Shown here: piece by piece, positions 1 through 5,303 of the stretch
Layout: each line of letters opens with the position of its first letter
Numbering within the stretch: the first letter of the stretch is position 1
Assembly: GCA_002170285.1 (NCBI GenBank)
Contig: NHFB01000027.1
Location: forward strand, 1 to 5,303
DNA length: 5,303 nucleotides
From: Betaproteobacteria bacterium TMED100
GTDB taxonomy: Bacteria > Pseudomonadota > Gammaproteobacteria > Burkholderiales > Burkholderiaceae_A
Direction: 5' to 3'
Made by a program: the position numbers and the translations under genes
The notes under the pieces: model-generated
Told to the model about the DNA's origin: nothing
Database searches by the model: none
What the model saw: the letters and a program-made list of their open reading frames with translations, nothing else

Positions 1-1
1 G

Positions 2-382
2 CCTAAGAAAAATTACAACTGTCTTAAATGTCCAGGGTATTGCTGTAGTTACCCCAGAATAATTGTTTCAAAGAAAGATATTTTACGTCTTGCAAAACAT
101 TTCAATTTGAGTTTTGGTATTGCTAAGAAAAAATTTACCAAATCATACAAGTACGAAGACAACGATCAATGTTTTCATGAAATTATACTACGACATAGAA
201 AAGACAATATCTACAAAAGTACCTGCCAGTTTTTAGATCCAGAAAGTAGAAGTTGCACTATTTATAAAGCTAGGCCTAACGTATGTAGGGAGTACCCAGA
301 AAACAAAAACTGTGGATACTATGAATTTATTAGATTTGAACGAAAACAACAAGGTGATAATTCGTTCATACCAACTTATTAA
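2..382 (+). CDS. YkgJ-type cysteine-cluster (zinc/iron-chelating) protein, 5'-truncated by window edge
   Basis: The frame is open from base 2 to the TAA at 380-382, giving 126 visible residues; the start lies outside the window. A TTG at 107 could be read as a start, but that would discard the most diagnostic part. Upstream of it, in the same frame, is a CxxCxxxCC cluster (Cys 7, 10, 14 and 15 of the visible part). Further cysteines follow at 57, 75, 85, 95 and 104, in contexts such as CTIYKARPNVCREYP and NCGYYEF. This spacing and the RPxVCRxYP motif match the YkgJ / CxxCxxCC family (PF03692), small soluble proteins thought to bind zinc or an iron-sulfur centre. Their cellular role is not established, so none is assigned. 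The gene points toward the tRNA cluster and ends 8 bases from the 3' end of tRNA-His. Family assignment is from motif recognition only. Confidence 0.75.
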   Translation, partial: PKKNYNCLKCPGYCCSYPRIIVSKKDILRLAKHFNLSFGIAKKKFTKSYKYEDNDQCFHEIILRHRKDNIYKSTCQFLDPESRSCTIYKARPNVCREYPENKNCGYYEFIRFERKQQGDNSFIPTY

Positions 383-390
383 TAATCAAC

Positions 391-467
391 TGGGGTGGCC
401 GATGGGGCTCGAACCCACGACAACCAGAATCACAATCTGGGGCTCTACCAACTGAGCTACGGCCACC
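391..467 (-). tRNA. tRNA-His (anticodon GTG)
   Basis: All four arms fold on the minus strand. The acceptor stem GTGGCCG (466-460) pairs with CGGCCAC (401-395). The anticodon stem CCAGA/TCTGG carries loop TTGTGAT, with anticodon GTG complementary to 431-433. The T stem GTGGG/CCCAT closes the standard TTCGAGC loop. CCA is encoded (393-391). An extra G at 467 (G-1) faces C73 at 394, the canonical bacterial histidine identity pair, giving 77 nt with G-1 and CCA. It is the last gene of the Pro-Arg-His cluster and lies 65 bases beyond tRNA-Arg. No hairpin plus T-run terminator is visible after it. Confidence 0.97.
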
Positions 468-532
468 ACTAACTAAACACACTATCATCAAAAACAAAAA
501 AATCAACAAACTACAAAATAAAATTTGAAGAA

Positions 533-609
533 TGGCCTGCCGGGAGGGATTCGAACCCCCGACCCACAGCTTAGAAGGCTGTTGCTCTATCCAGCTGAGC
601 TACCGGCAG
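533..609 (-). tRNA. tRNA-Arg (anticodon TCT)
   Basis: The acceptor stem CTGCCGG (609-603) pairs perfectly with CCGGCAG (543-537), followed by G73 and encoded CCA (535-533). The D arm GCTC...GAGC contains GGATA, so A20, the main arginine identity base, is present. The anticodon stem ACAGC/GCTGT carries loop CTTCTAA with anticodon TCT (complement of 573-575), which reads AGA and AGG. The T arm is GGGGG-TTCGAAT-CCCTC. Length is 77 nt. It starts 20 bases after the end of tRNA-Pro, so the two are almost certainly co-transcribed. The stem begins with C1:G72 rather than the commoner G1:C72. Confidence 0.97.
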
Positions 610-629
610 ACGAAGTTTAAATTATTAGT

Positions 630-706
630 TGGTCGGGGCGAGATGATTCGAACATCCGACCCTCTGCTCCCAAAGCAGATGCGCTACCAGGCTGCGCTAC
701 GCCCCG
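630..706 (-). tRNA. tRNA-Pro (anticodon TGG)
   Basis: The acceptor stem CGGGGCG (706-700) pairs with CGCCCCG (640-634), followed by A73 and encoded CCA (632-630). C1:G72 with A73 is the usual bacterial proline arrangement. The D arm is GCGC-AGCCTGGTA-GCGC. The anticodon stem TCTGC/GCAGA carries loop TTTGGGA with anticodon TGG and G37, the expected m1G37 site. The T stem GGATG/CATCT has one G-U pair and the standard TTCGAAT loop. Length is 77 nt. It is the first gene of the cluster, 32 bases after the pstB stop codon, with a -10 box in that gap. Confidence 0.97.
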
Positions 707-723
707 ATTTAAAATAATTAATC

Positions 724-729
724 ATTATA
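724..729 (-). promoter_or_regulatory. -10 box (TATAAT) for the tRNA-Pro-Arg-His cluster
   Basis: On the minus strand the gap between pstB and tRNA-Pro contains a perfect TATAAT. It would place the transcription start near 716, about 10 bases before the mature tRNA 5' end. No good -35 hexamer is seen 16-18 bases upstream (that stretch lies in the last codons of pstB and reads near GGCGTT). The call therefore rests on the -10 match and its position; in AT-rich DNA a chance match is possible. The cluster may also receive read-through from the pst operon. Confidence 0.5.
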
Positions 730-738
730 ACGCAGTTA

Positions 739-1605
739 CTATCCAAAACGCCCGGTGATGTAATCTCTAGTTAAATCATGTTCAGGGTTCATAAAAAGAC
801 TCTTAGTGTCACCAACTTCAATCAATTTTCCTAGATGAAAATAAGCTGTTTTGTCAGAAACTCTTGCAGCTTGTTGCATTGAGTGAGTTACGATTACTAT
901 TGTGTATTGTGTCCGCAAATCATGTATTAGTTGTTCAACTCTTGCGGTTGCGATAGGATCAAGTGATGAACAAGGCTCATCCATTAAGATAATCTGTGGA
1001 CTTACAGCTATTGCCCTAGCAATACATAAACGTTGTTGTTGCCCACCTGAAAGACTAGTACCCTGTTGGTCAAGCCTGTCTTTGACTTCATCCCACAAAC
1101 CTGCTCTAGTAAGTGAGAGTTCAACAATATCTTCTAAATCTATTCGACTTTTTACAAGACCGTGAATTTTAGGACCATAAGCGACATTTTCAAAAATTGT
1201 CTTTGGAAAAGGATTGGGTTTTTGAAAGACCATTCCAACTCTAGCTCTTAGAGATACTACATCGACACTTTTTTGGTAAATGTTATCACCATCAATGCAA
1301 ATATCTCCCTCAACTTTACAACTGCTAATTGTGTCATTCATTCTGTTTAGGCAACGCAAAAAAGTAGATTTCCCACAACCTGATGGTCCAATTAATGCAA
1401 TTACTTCCTTTTCAGAAATATCAATAGTTACATCATTAATTGCTTGTTTTTTGTCATAAAAAACATTTACGTTTCTTGCAGTCATTTTAGGATTTTGAGA
1501 GAAGACATTACCAACTGTTGTCTCTGGCAAGATTCTTTCTAACAATTCATTATCCTTAGACTTTTTGGGTGCTGACACTAAACTCTCCAGGTTGGAACTT
1601 AACAT
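739..1605 (-). CDS. pstB: Phosphate ABC transporter ATP-binding protein PstB
   Basis: Cytoplasmic ATPase of the PstSCAB importer; a dimer binds the PstC-PstA channel and couples ATP hydrolysis to phosphate uptake. The 288 aa carry every ABC motif: Walker [10 protein letters not shown] (73-81), Q-loop VFQKP with Gln128, signature LSGGQQQR (185-192), Walker B IILMDEP (205-211), D-loop SSLD (213-216) and the switch His241. The C-terminus DYITGRFG is the usual PstB ending. The ATG at 1605-1603 has an AAGGA 7 bases upstream. This gives an N-terminal tail of roughly 40 residues before the conserved fold, longer than in the 257-aa E. coli protein. An in-frame ATG at codon 41 would give the standard length but has no ribosome binding site. 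It is the last gene of the operon, 19 bases after pstA. Family assignment is certain; the exact start is slightly less so. Confidence 0.97.
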   Translation of the reverse strand: MLSSNLESLVSAPKKSKDNELLERILPETTVGNVFSQNPKMTARNVNVFYDKKQAINDVTIDISEKEVIALIGPSGCGKSTFLRCLNRMNDTISSCKVEGDICIDGDNIYQKSVDVVSLRARVGMVFQKPNPFPKTIFENVAYGPKIHGLVKSRIDLEDIVELSLTRAGLWDEVKDRLDQQGTSLSGGQQQRLCIARAIAVSPQIILMDEPCSSLDPIATARVEQLIHDLRTQYTIVIVTHSMQQAARVSDKTAYFHLGKLIEVGDTKSLFMNPEHDLTRDYITGRFG

Positions 1606-1612
1606 ATCTTAA

Positions 1613-1617
1613 TCCTT
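1613..1617 (-). promoter_or_regulatory. Ribosome binding site of pstB (AAGGA)
   Basis: The minus strand reads AAGGA followed by 7 bases and then ATG at 1605-1603. It sits inside the 19-base pstA-pstB gap and supports the long N-terminal form of PstB over the internal ATG at codon 41, which has no such sequence. An A8 run lies immediately 5' of the GG. Confidence 0.75.
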
Positions 1618-1624
1618 TTTTTTA

Positions 1625-2932
1625 TCACCATCTATGTTCTAATTTTTTTCTAAGAAGAATTGCTCCAATGTTCATTGAAATCAAAAAAGTTAAAAGAATA
1701 ATTATTGCAGCACTTGTTTTATGGACAAACATTCTTTCAGCAAAATCTGCCCACATAAATATCTGCACTGGTAAAACGGTTCCTGGATCAGTAAATCCCC
1801 CAGGAATATCCACGATAAATGCAACCATTCCTATCATTAATAGTGGAGCCGTTTCACCTAGAGCTTGAGCCATACCTATTATAGTTCCAGTGAGCATACC
1901 GGGCATAGCTAAAGGTAAAACATGATGAAAAATCATCTGCATTTTAGATGCACCAATTCCATAAGCCGCATCCCTAATACTTGGTGGAACCGCCCTGATA
2001 GCTGCTCTAGATGAAATAATTATTGTTGGTAATGTCATAAGCGCTAAAACTATGCCCCCTAATAAGGGGATGGATCTTGGTAAGCCAAAAGCAATAATAA
2101 AAACAGCCAAACCCATTATTCCAAAAACGACAGACGGAACGGCAGCTAAGTTGTTGATGTTTATTTCTATAAATTCGGTTATCCAATTTTTAGGAGCAAT
2201 TTCTTCTAGGTAAATAGCCGTAGAAACACCCAAAGGAAAGGATATCAACAGACATATCAATAATGTGTAGATTGACCCAATGAACGCACCTTTTATACCT
2301 GCAATTTCGGCGTCCCTCGAGGCAGAACCAAAAAATAGATAGTCTGAAAATTCGTAGGTTATTCTTCCATCTTCAATTAATTTATCAATAAATTGGATTG
2401 TTTGATTTTTAACTCTTCTTTCAGCTTCAGGAACATTTCTATCAATATAGCCCCTCAGGAAAGAATCAATATCATCATCTACAGGGAACTTGATAGAAAT
2501 AGTTTGACCCAAAACTTCAGGTGATTCCATAACAATTTTGTTTAAACGCTGACTTGATGCAGATGAAATTATTGCTCTTGCAGATTTTTTTTCCTTCCTG
2601 TCATCTATATTTCCGAGTGAATTATAAAGAGCTTTATTAATTAAGCTTCTTGCATCTCCTTCAAAAAGCGATTGAGGGGATAAATCTCCTTTGGGGTCAA
2701 TAGTTTCTCTATCAATTTCAACTTCTAACTGTATATAATGTTGAAAAAGACCAGGTATTCCGTTAAATAAAATAATAGTAAATAAGGTGGCCAGAAAAAA
2801 CATCGCCAAGGCAATTGCAAATTTTCCAATTAATTTAAAATTCCTTTCTTTTTTATGCCGTAAATTCAAAGATTGAGAAACTAGATTGATGGCTTCTTCC
2901 GAACTTATAGTTTGCTTTTTTGAATCATTCAT
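1625..2932 (-). CDS. pstA: Phosphate ABC transporter permease PstA (long form with N-terminal extension)
   Basis: One half of the inner-membrane phosphate channel; pairs with PstC and is driven by PstB. The 435 aa have a first membrane helix at about 34-58, then a hydrophilic, probably periplasmic region at about 60-205, then the standard permease core with helices near 214-238, 263-283, 287-308, 344-374 and 406-427. The cytoplasmic EAA loop that docks on the ATPase is at 320-345, starting RDAAYGIGASK and ending LPLAMPG. E. coli PstA is about 300 aa; the extra N-terminal domain resembles DUF3333 (PF11812), known to me from alphaproteobacterial PstA. The ATG lies inside the end of pstC: ATGAATGA gives an 8-base overlap, so translation is probably coupled. 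Only a weak GAGA-like ribosome site precedes it. The stop is TGA at 1627-1625. Confidence 0.96.
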   Translation of the reverse strand: MNDSKKQTISSEEAINLVSQSLNLRHKKERNFKLIGKFAIALAMFFLATLFTIILFNGIPGLFQHYIQLEVEIDRETIDPKGDLSPQSLFEGDARSLINKALYNSLGNIDDRKEKKSARAIISSASSQRLNKIVMESPEVLGQTISIKFPVDDDIDSFLRGYIDRNVPEAERRVKNQTIQFIDKLIEDGRITYEFSDYLFFGSASRDAEIAGIKGAFIGSIYTLLICLLISFPLGVSTAIYLEEIAPKNWITEFIEININNLAAVPSVVFGIMGLAVFIIAFGLPRSIPLLGGIVLALMTLPTIIISSRAAIRAVPPSIRDAAYGIGASKMQMIFHHVLPLAMPGMLTGTIIGMAQALGETAPLLMIGMVAFIVDIPGGFTDPGTVLPVQIFMWADFAERMFVHKTSAAIIILLTFLISMNIGAILLRKKLEHRW

Positions 2933-4307
2933 ATTGTTCTCTATATTTCTTTACAACTTGTAATGCAATAAAATTTAAAAATAGCGTTACTACAATTAAA
3001 ACTAATGCAAGGGCAAATGCAGATAAAGTTTTAGCCGATTCGAACTCTTGATCACCAACTAAGATTGTAACAATTTGAGCGGTAACAGTAGTCACTGCAT
3101 CTAAAGGATTGAATGATAAGTTGGCGGCAAGCCCTGCAGCCATAACAACAATCATTGTTTCACCTATTGCTCTGGAAACCGCTAATATTATTGATGCAAC
3201 AATTCCGGGAAAAGCAGCAGGTATCACCACACGCATTGTGGTCTCACTTTTGGTTGCTCCCAAACCCAATGATGCGTCCCGTAAAGATTGAGGAACAGCA
3301 TTTATTACATCATCTGACAATGAAGAAATAAATGGAATAATCATAACGCCCATAACTAACCCAGCTGCCAACGCTGATTCAGAGGCTACTGTAAATCCAA
3401 AAACCTCCCCAACATTCCTGATCAATGGTGCTATTGTTAAGGCTGCAAAAAACCCATAGACAACTGTCGGAACACCAGCAAGAATTTCAAGTAAGGGTTT
3501 TAAAAATGACCTCGTGCGAATAGAGGCATATTCAGCCAAATAAATAGCGCTTAACAAGCCAACTGGTACAGCTACAGATAATGCAACAAAGGAAATCAAG
3601 AAGGTACCAACAAACATTGGTACCATTCCATATTTGGCAGGGCTTCCCTCAGACCCAGCTCTTTCAGCACCCTCAAATTGAGGGTTCCAAGTTAAACCGA
3701 ATAAAAATTCATCAATAGGTATAAGTTTAAAAAAACGTATAGATTCAAACAAAACTGATAACACAATACCTATAGTTGTAATTATTGCTACAGTTGAACT
3801 TAAACCAAGAATCCACAGCAAAACTGTTTCAACCTTATTTCGAGCTTTATAGTCAGCCTTAATACTTTTAAGTGTTACCAGCCCCCCTAAAATACTTAAG
3901 GCAGGAACAGAGACACTAAGAAAAAAATCAGATCTATTGGCCCACTCCTTCCACTGTGTTCCGGCAGAAATCACCCAAGCCTCAGGATCACCAAATTGAT
4001 TCCCTTGAACAAAATTTAAAACTTTTATCAAAAGTAATGACTCATCAAACTTATTACCATTATTAAGCTCAATAGGGTAAAAATCCCGGATCCAAATTTT
4101 AAAAAAAATTTGATCACCAACAGATACGACAAAAAGTAAAATGATAGCTGGAAGCAAAGAAGCTAATGCACAACATGAAGCATGGTAGATAGGTAACGAG
4201 TGAAGAGAATAATTTACTTTTAAATTATTAGCATTGGCTTTTGCAATAAAAAAAAACACTAAACTGATAGCAAAAATAATTAATAGTAAATTTAAAATTA
4301 AACTCAA
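2925..4307 (-). CDS. pstC: Phosphate ABC transporter permease PstC (long form, TTG start)
   Basis: Partner of PstA in the inner-membrane phosphate channel. The 460 aa have helices at about 4-22, 44-64 and 129-147, then a conserved core with helices near 164-190, 231-257, 274-294, 311-332, 366-393 and 429-450. The EAA loop contacting PstB is at 343-368, starting RDASLGLGATK and ending IPAAFPG. GLTWNPQF near 204-211 marks the start of the region shared with short PstC proteins. The N-terminal ~150 residues, with LHSLPIYH at 35-42, form the extra segment of long alphaproteobacterial PstC (similar to PF12501, from memory). The start is TTG at 4307-4305: an in-frame TAA lies two codons upstream, no ATG occurs near, and AAGGA stands 10 bases before it. 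Codons 18-20 are an uninterrupted T9 run encoding three Phe. It overlaps pstA by 8 bases. Confidence 0.95.
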   Translation of the reverse strand: MSLILNLLLIIFAISLVFFFIAKANANNLKVNYSLHSLPIYHASCCALASLLPAIILLFVVSVGDQIFFKIWIRDFYPIELNNGNKFDESLLLIKVLNFVQGNQFGDPEAWVISAGTQWKEWANRSDFFLSVSVPALSILGGLVTLKSIKADYKARNKVETVLLWILGLSSTVAIITTIGIVLSVLFESIRFFKLIPIDEFLFGLTWNPQFEGAERAGSEGSPAKYGMVPMFVGTFLISFVALSVAVPVGLLSAIYLAEYASIRTRSFLKPLLEILAGVPTVVYGFFAALTIAPLIRNVGEVFGFTVASESALAAGLVMGVMIIPFISSLSDDVINAVPQSLRDASLGLGATKSETTMRVVIPAAFPGIVASIILAVSRAIGETMIVVMAAGLAANLSFNPLDAVTTVTAQIVTILVGDQEFESAKTLSAFALALVLIVVTLFLNFIALQVVKKYREQYE

Positions 4308-4317
4308 ATCTTATATT

Positions 4318-4322
4318 TCCTT
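4318..4322 (-). promoter_or_regulatory. Ribosome binding site of pstC (AAGGA), next to the intergenic hairpin
   Basis: The minus strand reads AAGGA followed by a 10-base spacer and then the TTG start of pstC, slightly longer than the ideal spacing. The site decides the start because no other start codon follows the in-frame stop. It lies one base after TTCTAA (4329-4324), which can extend the stem of the upstream hairpin, so folding could affect ribosome access. Confidence 0.6.
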
Positions 4323-4330
4323 GTTAGAAA

Positions 4331-4360
4331 AGGGCTGAGCGAGAAAACTCGTTCAGCCCT
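4331..4360 (-). terminator. Strong stem-loop between pstS and pstC: partial terminator or mRNA 3'-end stabiliser
   Basis: In the transcript the arms AGGGCTGAACGAG (4360-4348) and CTCGCTCAGCCCT (4343-4331) pair at 12 of 13 positions, with one A-C mismatch and a TTTT loop. Flanking TTAGAA (4369-4364) and TTCTAA (4329-4324) can add six pairs across a small internal loop. It is by far the most GC-rich inverted repeat in the gaps of this AT-rich window. The T-run after it is short (TTTTC, the first T being in the stem), so full termination is doubtful. In importer operons such a hairpin after the binding-protein gene commonly reduces read-through or protects the upstream mRNA, giving excess binding protein. 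Confidence 0.65.
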
Positions 4361-4366
4361 AAATTC

Positions 4367-4393
4367 TAAATAAAGTTTATCTTACTTTATTTA
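4367..4393 (-). promoter_or_regulatory. AT-rich stem-loop directly after the pstS stop
   Basis: TAAATAAAGT (4393-4384) and ACTTTATTTA (4376-4367) form a perfect 10-bp, mostly A-T stem with a 7-base loop, starting four bases after the pstS stop codon. Its 3' arm shares bases 4367-4369 with the outer extension of the next hairpin (4364-4369), so the two cannot both be fully formed. It is thermally weak and may have arisen by chance in AT-rich DNA. Confidence 0.4.
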
Positions 4394-4397
4394 ACTA

Positions 4398-5303
4398 CTA
4401 TAAATCTGAATCTTTTAATAATGGAAGACTTGACATAGCAGTTTTGTATTTCTTTCTTTCATCTACGCCCATGGGGATCATACCTGAGTCAGTCAAAATA
4501 CCATCTTCTCCCCAGTGCTTTGTCCATTCAACCATATACTCTTTTATTCCAGGAACAACATCAATATGTTGATGCTTAACGTAAAAATAAAGTGCTCTTG
4601 AAGCTTTGTACTTGCCACTTGCAATATTAGCAAATGTAGGAGCAACATCATCTAAAATTGCTCCTTGAATGGTATCAGAGTTTTGGTTAAGGTAAGAAAA
4701 TCCGAAAATACCGTAAGTATCAGAATCTTCTTTGAGTTTTTGAACTATTAAATTATCCTGCTCACCAGCTTCTACATAAGCGCCATCTGTTCTCATTGCC
4801 CTACATTTTTTTCCTTTTTTATCACCCCTTGCTTTTGATAGTTTTTTTGCAACTGGATCTTTACCGCAATAAGATTTTTGGTTAATCATCTCAGCAAAAG
4901 ATGCTCTTGTTCCAGAAGTTGTTGGAGGACCATAAACCCTTATAGGTATGTTAGGTAGTAATGGCTTAATATCTGACCACTTTTTATAATAATTGGGTAC
5001 AAATGACTTCCCATCTTTAGATGGAACCTCAGCTGTAAGTGCCTTGGCCAAATCCGCTCTGGAAATTTGCAACAACTTTCCTTTTTTAGAATTAGCTATA
5101 ACGATCCCATCATATCCTACTTTAATTTCTGTTATCTTTACTCCGTTTTCATTACAATATTTCAGTTCTTTCTTTTTCATGCGAGATGAAGCATTACCAA
5201 TATCGGTAAATTTAGTACCTACACCTTCACACACTCCTTTTTTACCAACAGATGAGCCGCCTGACTCTACGACAGGAGTCTTTAAAGAAGGGTTTTTTCC
5301 TAA
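4398..5303 (-). CDS. pstS: Phosphate-binding periplasmic protein PstS, N-terminus beyond window edge
   Basis: Periplasmic receptor that binds phosphate and delivers it to PstC-PstA. 301 residues are visible, read from base 5303 to the TAG at 4400-4398; the signal peptide and first strand are outside. A GTG at 5234-5232 is not the start, because conserved sequence (TPVVESGGSSVG, visible 9-20) lies upstream in frame. Ligand-site hallmarks are the ESGGSS loop (13-18), GYDGIVIANS (63-72), TTSGTR (128-133, matching the phosphate-binding SGT loop) and EAGEQDN (178-184). Four cysteines (25, 50, 146, 167) are well placed for two disulfides, as expected for an exported protein. A lysine-rich stretch lies near 152-168. 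First gene of the visible operon; its promoter and any Pho box lie to the right of the window. Two stem-loops separate it from pstC. Confidence 0.95.
   Translation of the reverse strand, partial: LGKNPSLKTPVVESGGSSVGKKGVCEGVGTKFTDIGNASSRMKKKELKYCNENGVKITEIKVGYDGIVIANSKKGKLLQISRADLAKALTAEVPSKDGKSFVPNYYKKWSDIKPLLPNIPIRVYGPPTTSGTRASFAEMINQKSYCGKDPVAKKLSKARGDKKGKKCRAMRTDGAYVEAGEQDNLIVQKLKEDSDTYGIFGFSYLNQNSDTIQGAILDDVAPTFANIASGKYKASRALYFYVKHQHIDVVPGIKEYMVEWTKHWGEDGILTDSGMIPMGVDERKKYKTAMSSLPLLKDSDL

Noticed and set aside
107..382. Reading the first gene as starting at TTG 107
   Set aside because: The same frame is open to the window edge, and the CxxCxxxCC cluster upstream of 107 belongs to the family signature, so the gene is truncated by the window rather than short.
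468..532. T-rich 65-base spacer between tRNA-Arg and tRNA-His as a terminator or separate tRNA-His promoter
   Set aside because: It has T-runs on the minus strand but no stem before them, and only poor -35/-10 matches. It is most simply an AT-rich tRNA spacer removed in processing.
532..717. Plus-strand open frame of 61 codons across the tRNA-Arg and tRNA-Pro region
   Set aside because: It is the antisense of two tRNA genes. Peptides like GFEPPT and [12 protein letters not shown] are the well-known artefact of translating tRNA complements.
707..738. Intrinsic terminator after pstB
   Set aside because: The 32-base gap has no inverted repeat followed by a T-run; only the TATAAT stands out.
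902..1165. Plus-strand open frame of 87 codons
   Set aside because: Lies wholly antisense to pstB, which has full ABC motifs; the frame is a shadow with no family resemblance.
1569..1868. Plus-strand open frame of 99 codons
   Set aside because: Antisense to the end of pstA and the start of pstB, crossing their junction; both are clear genes on the other strand.
3109..3291. Plus-strand open frame of 60 codons
   Set aside because: Antisense to the most conserved part of pstC, including its EAA loop.
4308..4397. Small RNA gene or riboswitch between pstS and pstC
   Set aside because: Only 90 bases, with no promoter-like sequence of its own and no aptamer core I recognise; an operon-internal hairpin pair explains it better.
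5232..5234. GTG as the start of PstS
   Set aside because: Conserved PstS sequence (ESGGSS loop) continues upstream in frame to the window edge, and an exported protein would need a signal peptide, which is not present at this GTG.
1..5303. Pho box, insertion sequence, CRISPR, phage or toxin-antitoxin content
   Set aside because: Nothing resembling these was seen. The pstS promoter, where a Pho box would be expected, is outside the window.

Overview
The window is AT-rich, gene-dense bacterial chromosome. It most likely comes from an alphaproteobacterium, probably a small-genome marine or otherwise streamlined one. The lineage is inferred from three things: both phosphate permeases carry long N-terminal extensions (PstC 460 aa, PstA 435 aa, against about 320 and 300 aa in E. 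coli) that I associate with alphaproteobacterial Pst systems; PstS is of the matching sequence type; and intergenic gaps are very short. tRNA-His keeps an encoded G-1 paired with C73, which argues against the Rhizobiales/Rhodobacterales/Caulobacterales group, where this feature is lost. No genus can be named from the sequence alone.

Layout, left to right. Positions 2-382 (+) hold the 3' part of a small cysteine-cluster gene of the YkgJ type, cut by the left edge. Positions 391-706 (-) hold three tRNA genes, transcribed in the order Pro(UGG), Arg(UCU), His(GUG), each with an encoded CCA. A good -10 box (724-729) lies just upstream of tRNA-Pro. Positions 739-5303 (-) hold the high-affinity phosphate ABC transporter operon in the order pstS (5' end outside the window), pstC, pstA, pstB.

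How the genes work together. PstS captures inorganic phosphate in the periplasm, PstC and PstA form the membrane channel, and a PstB dimer hydrolyses ATP to drive import. pstC and pstA overlap by 8 bases and pstA-pstB are 19 bases apart, so these three are probably translated as a coupled unit. pstS is separated from pstC by 90 bases containing two stem-loops, and pstC starts at TTG. Both suggest that more binding protein than permease is made. phoU, phoB and phoR, frequent neighbours of pst genes, are not seen downstream of pstB; the operon runs straight into the tRNA cluster.

There is no gene-free stretch longer than about 90 bases. I found no mobile element, CRISPR array, phage gene or attachment site, and I do not see an undescribed system here. 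The points that merit a second look are small: the pstS-pstC hairpins, the TTG start, the tRNA-His identity elements, the absence of phoU and the extended permease domains.
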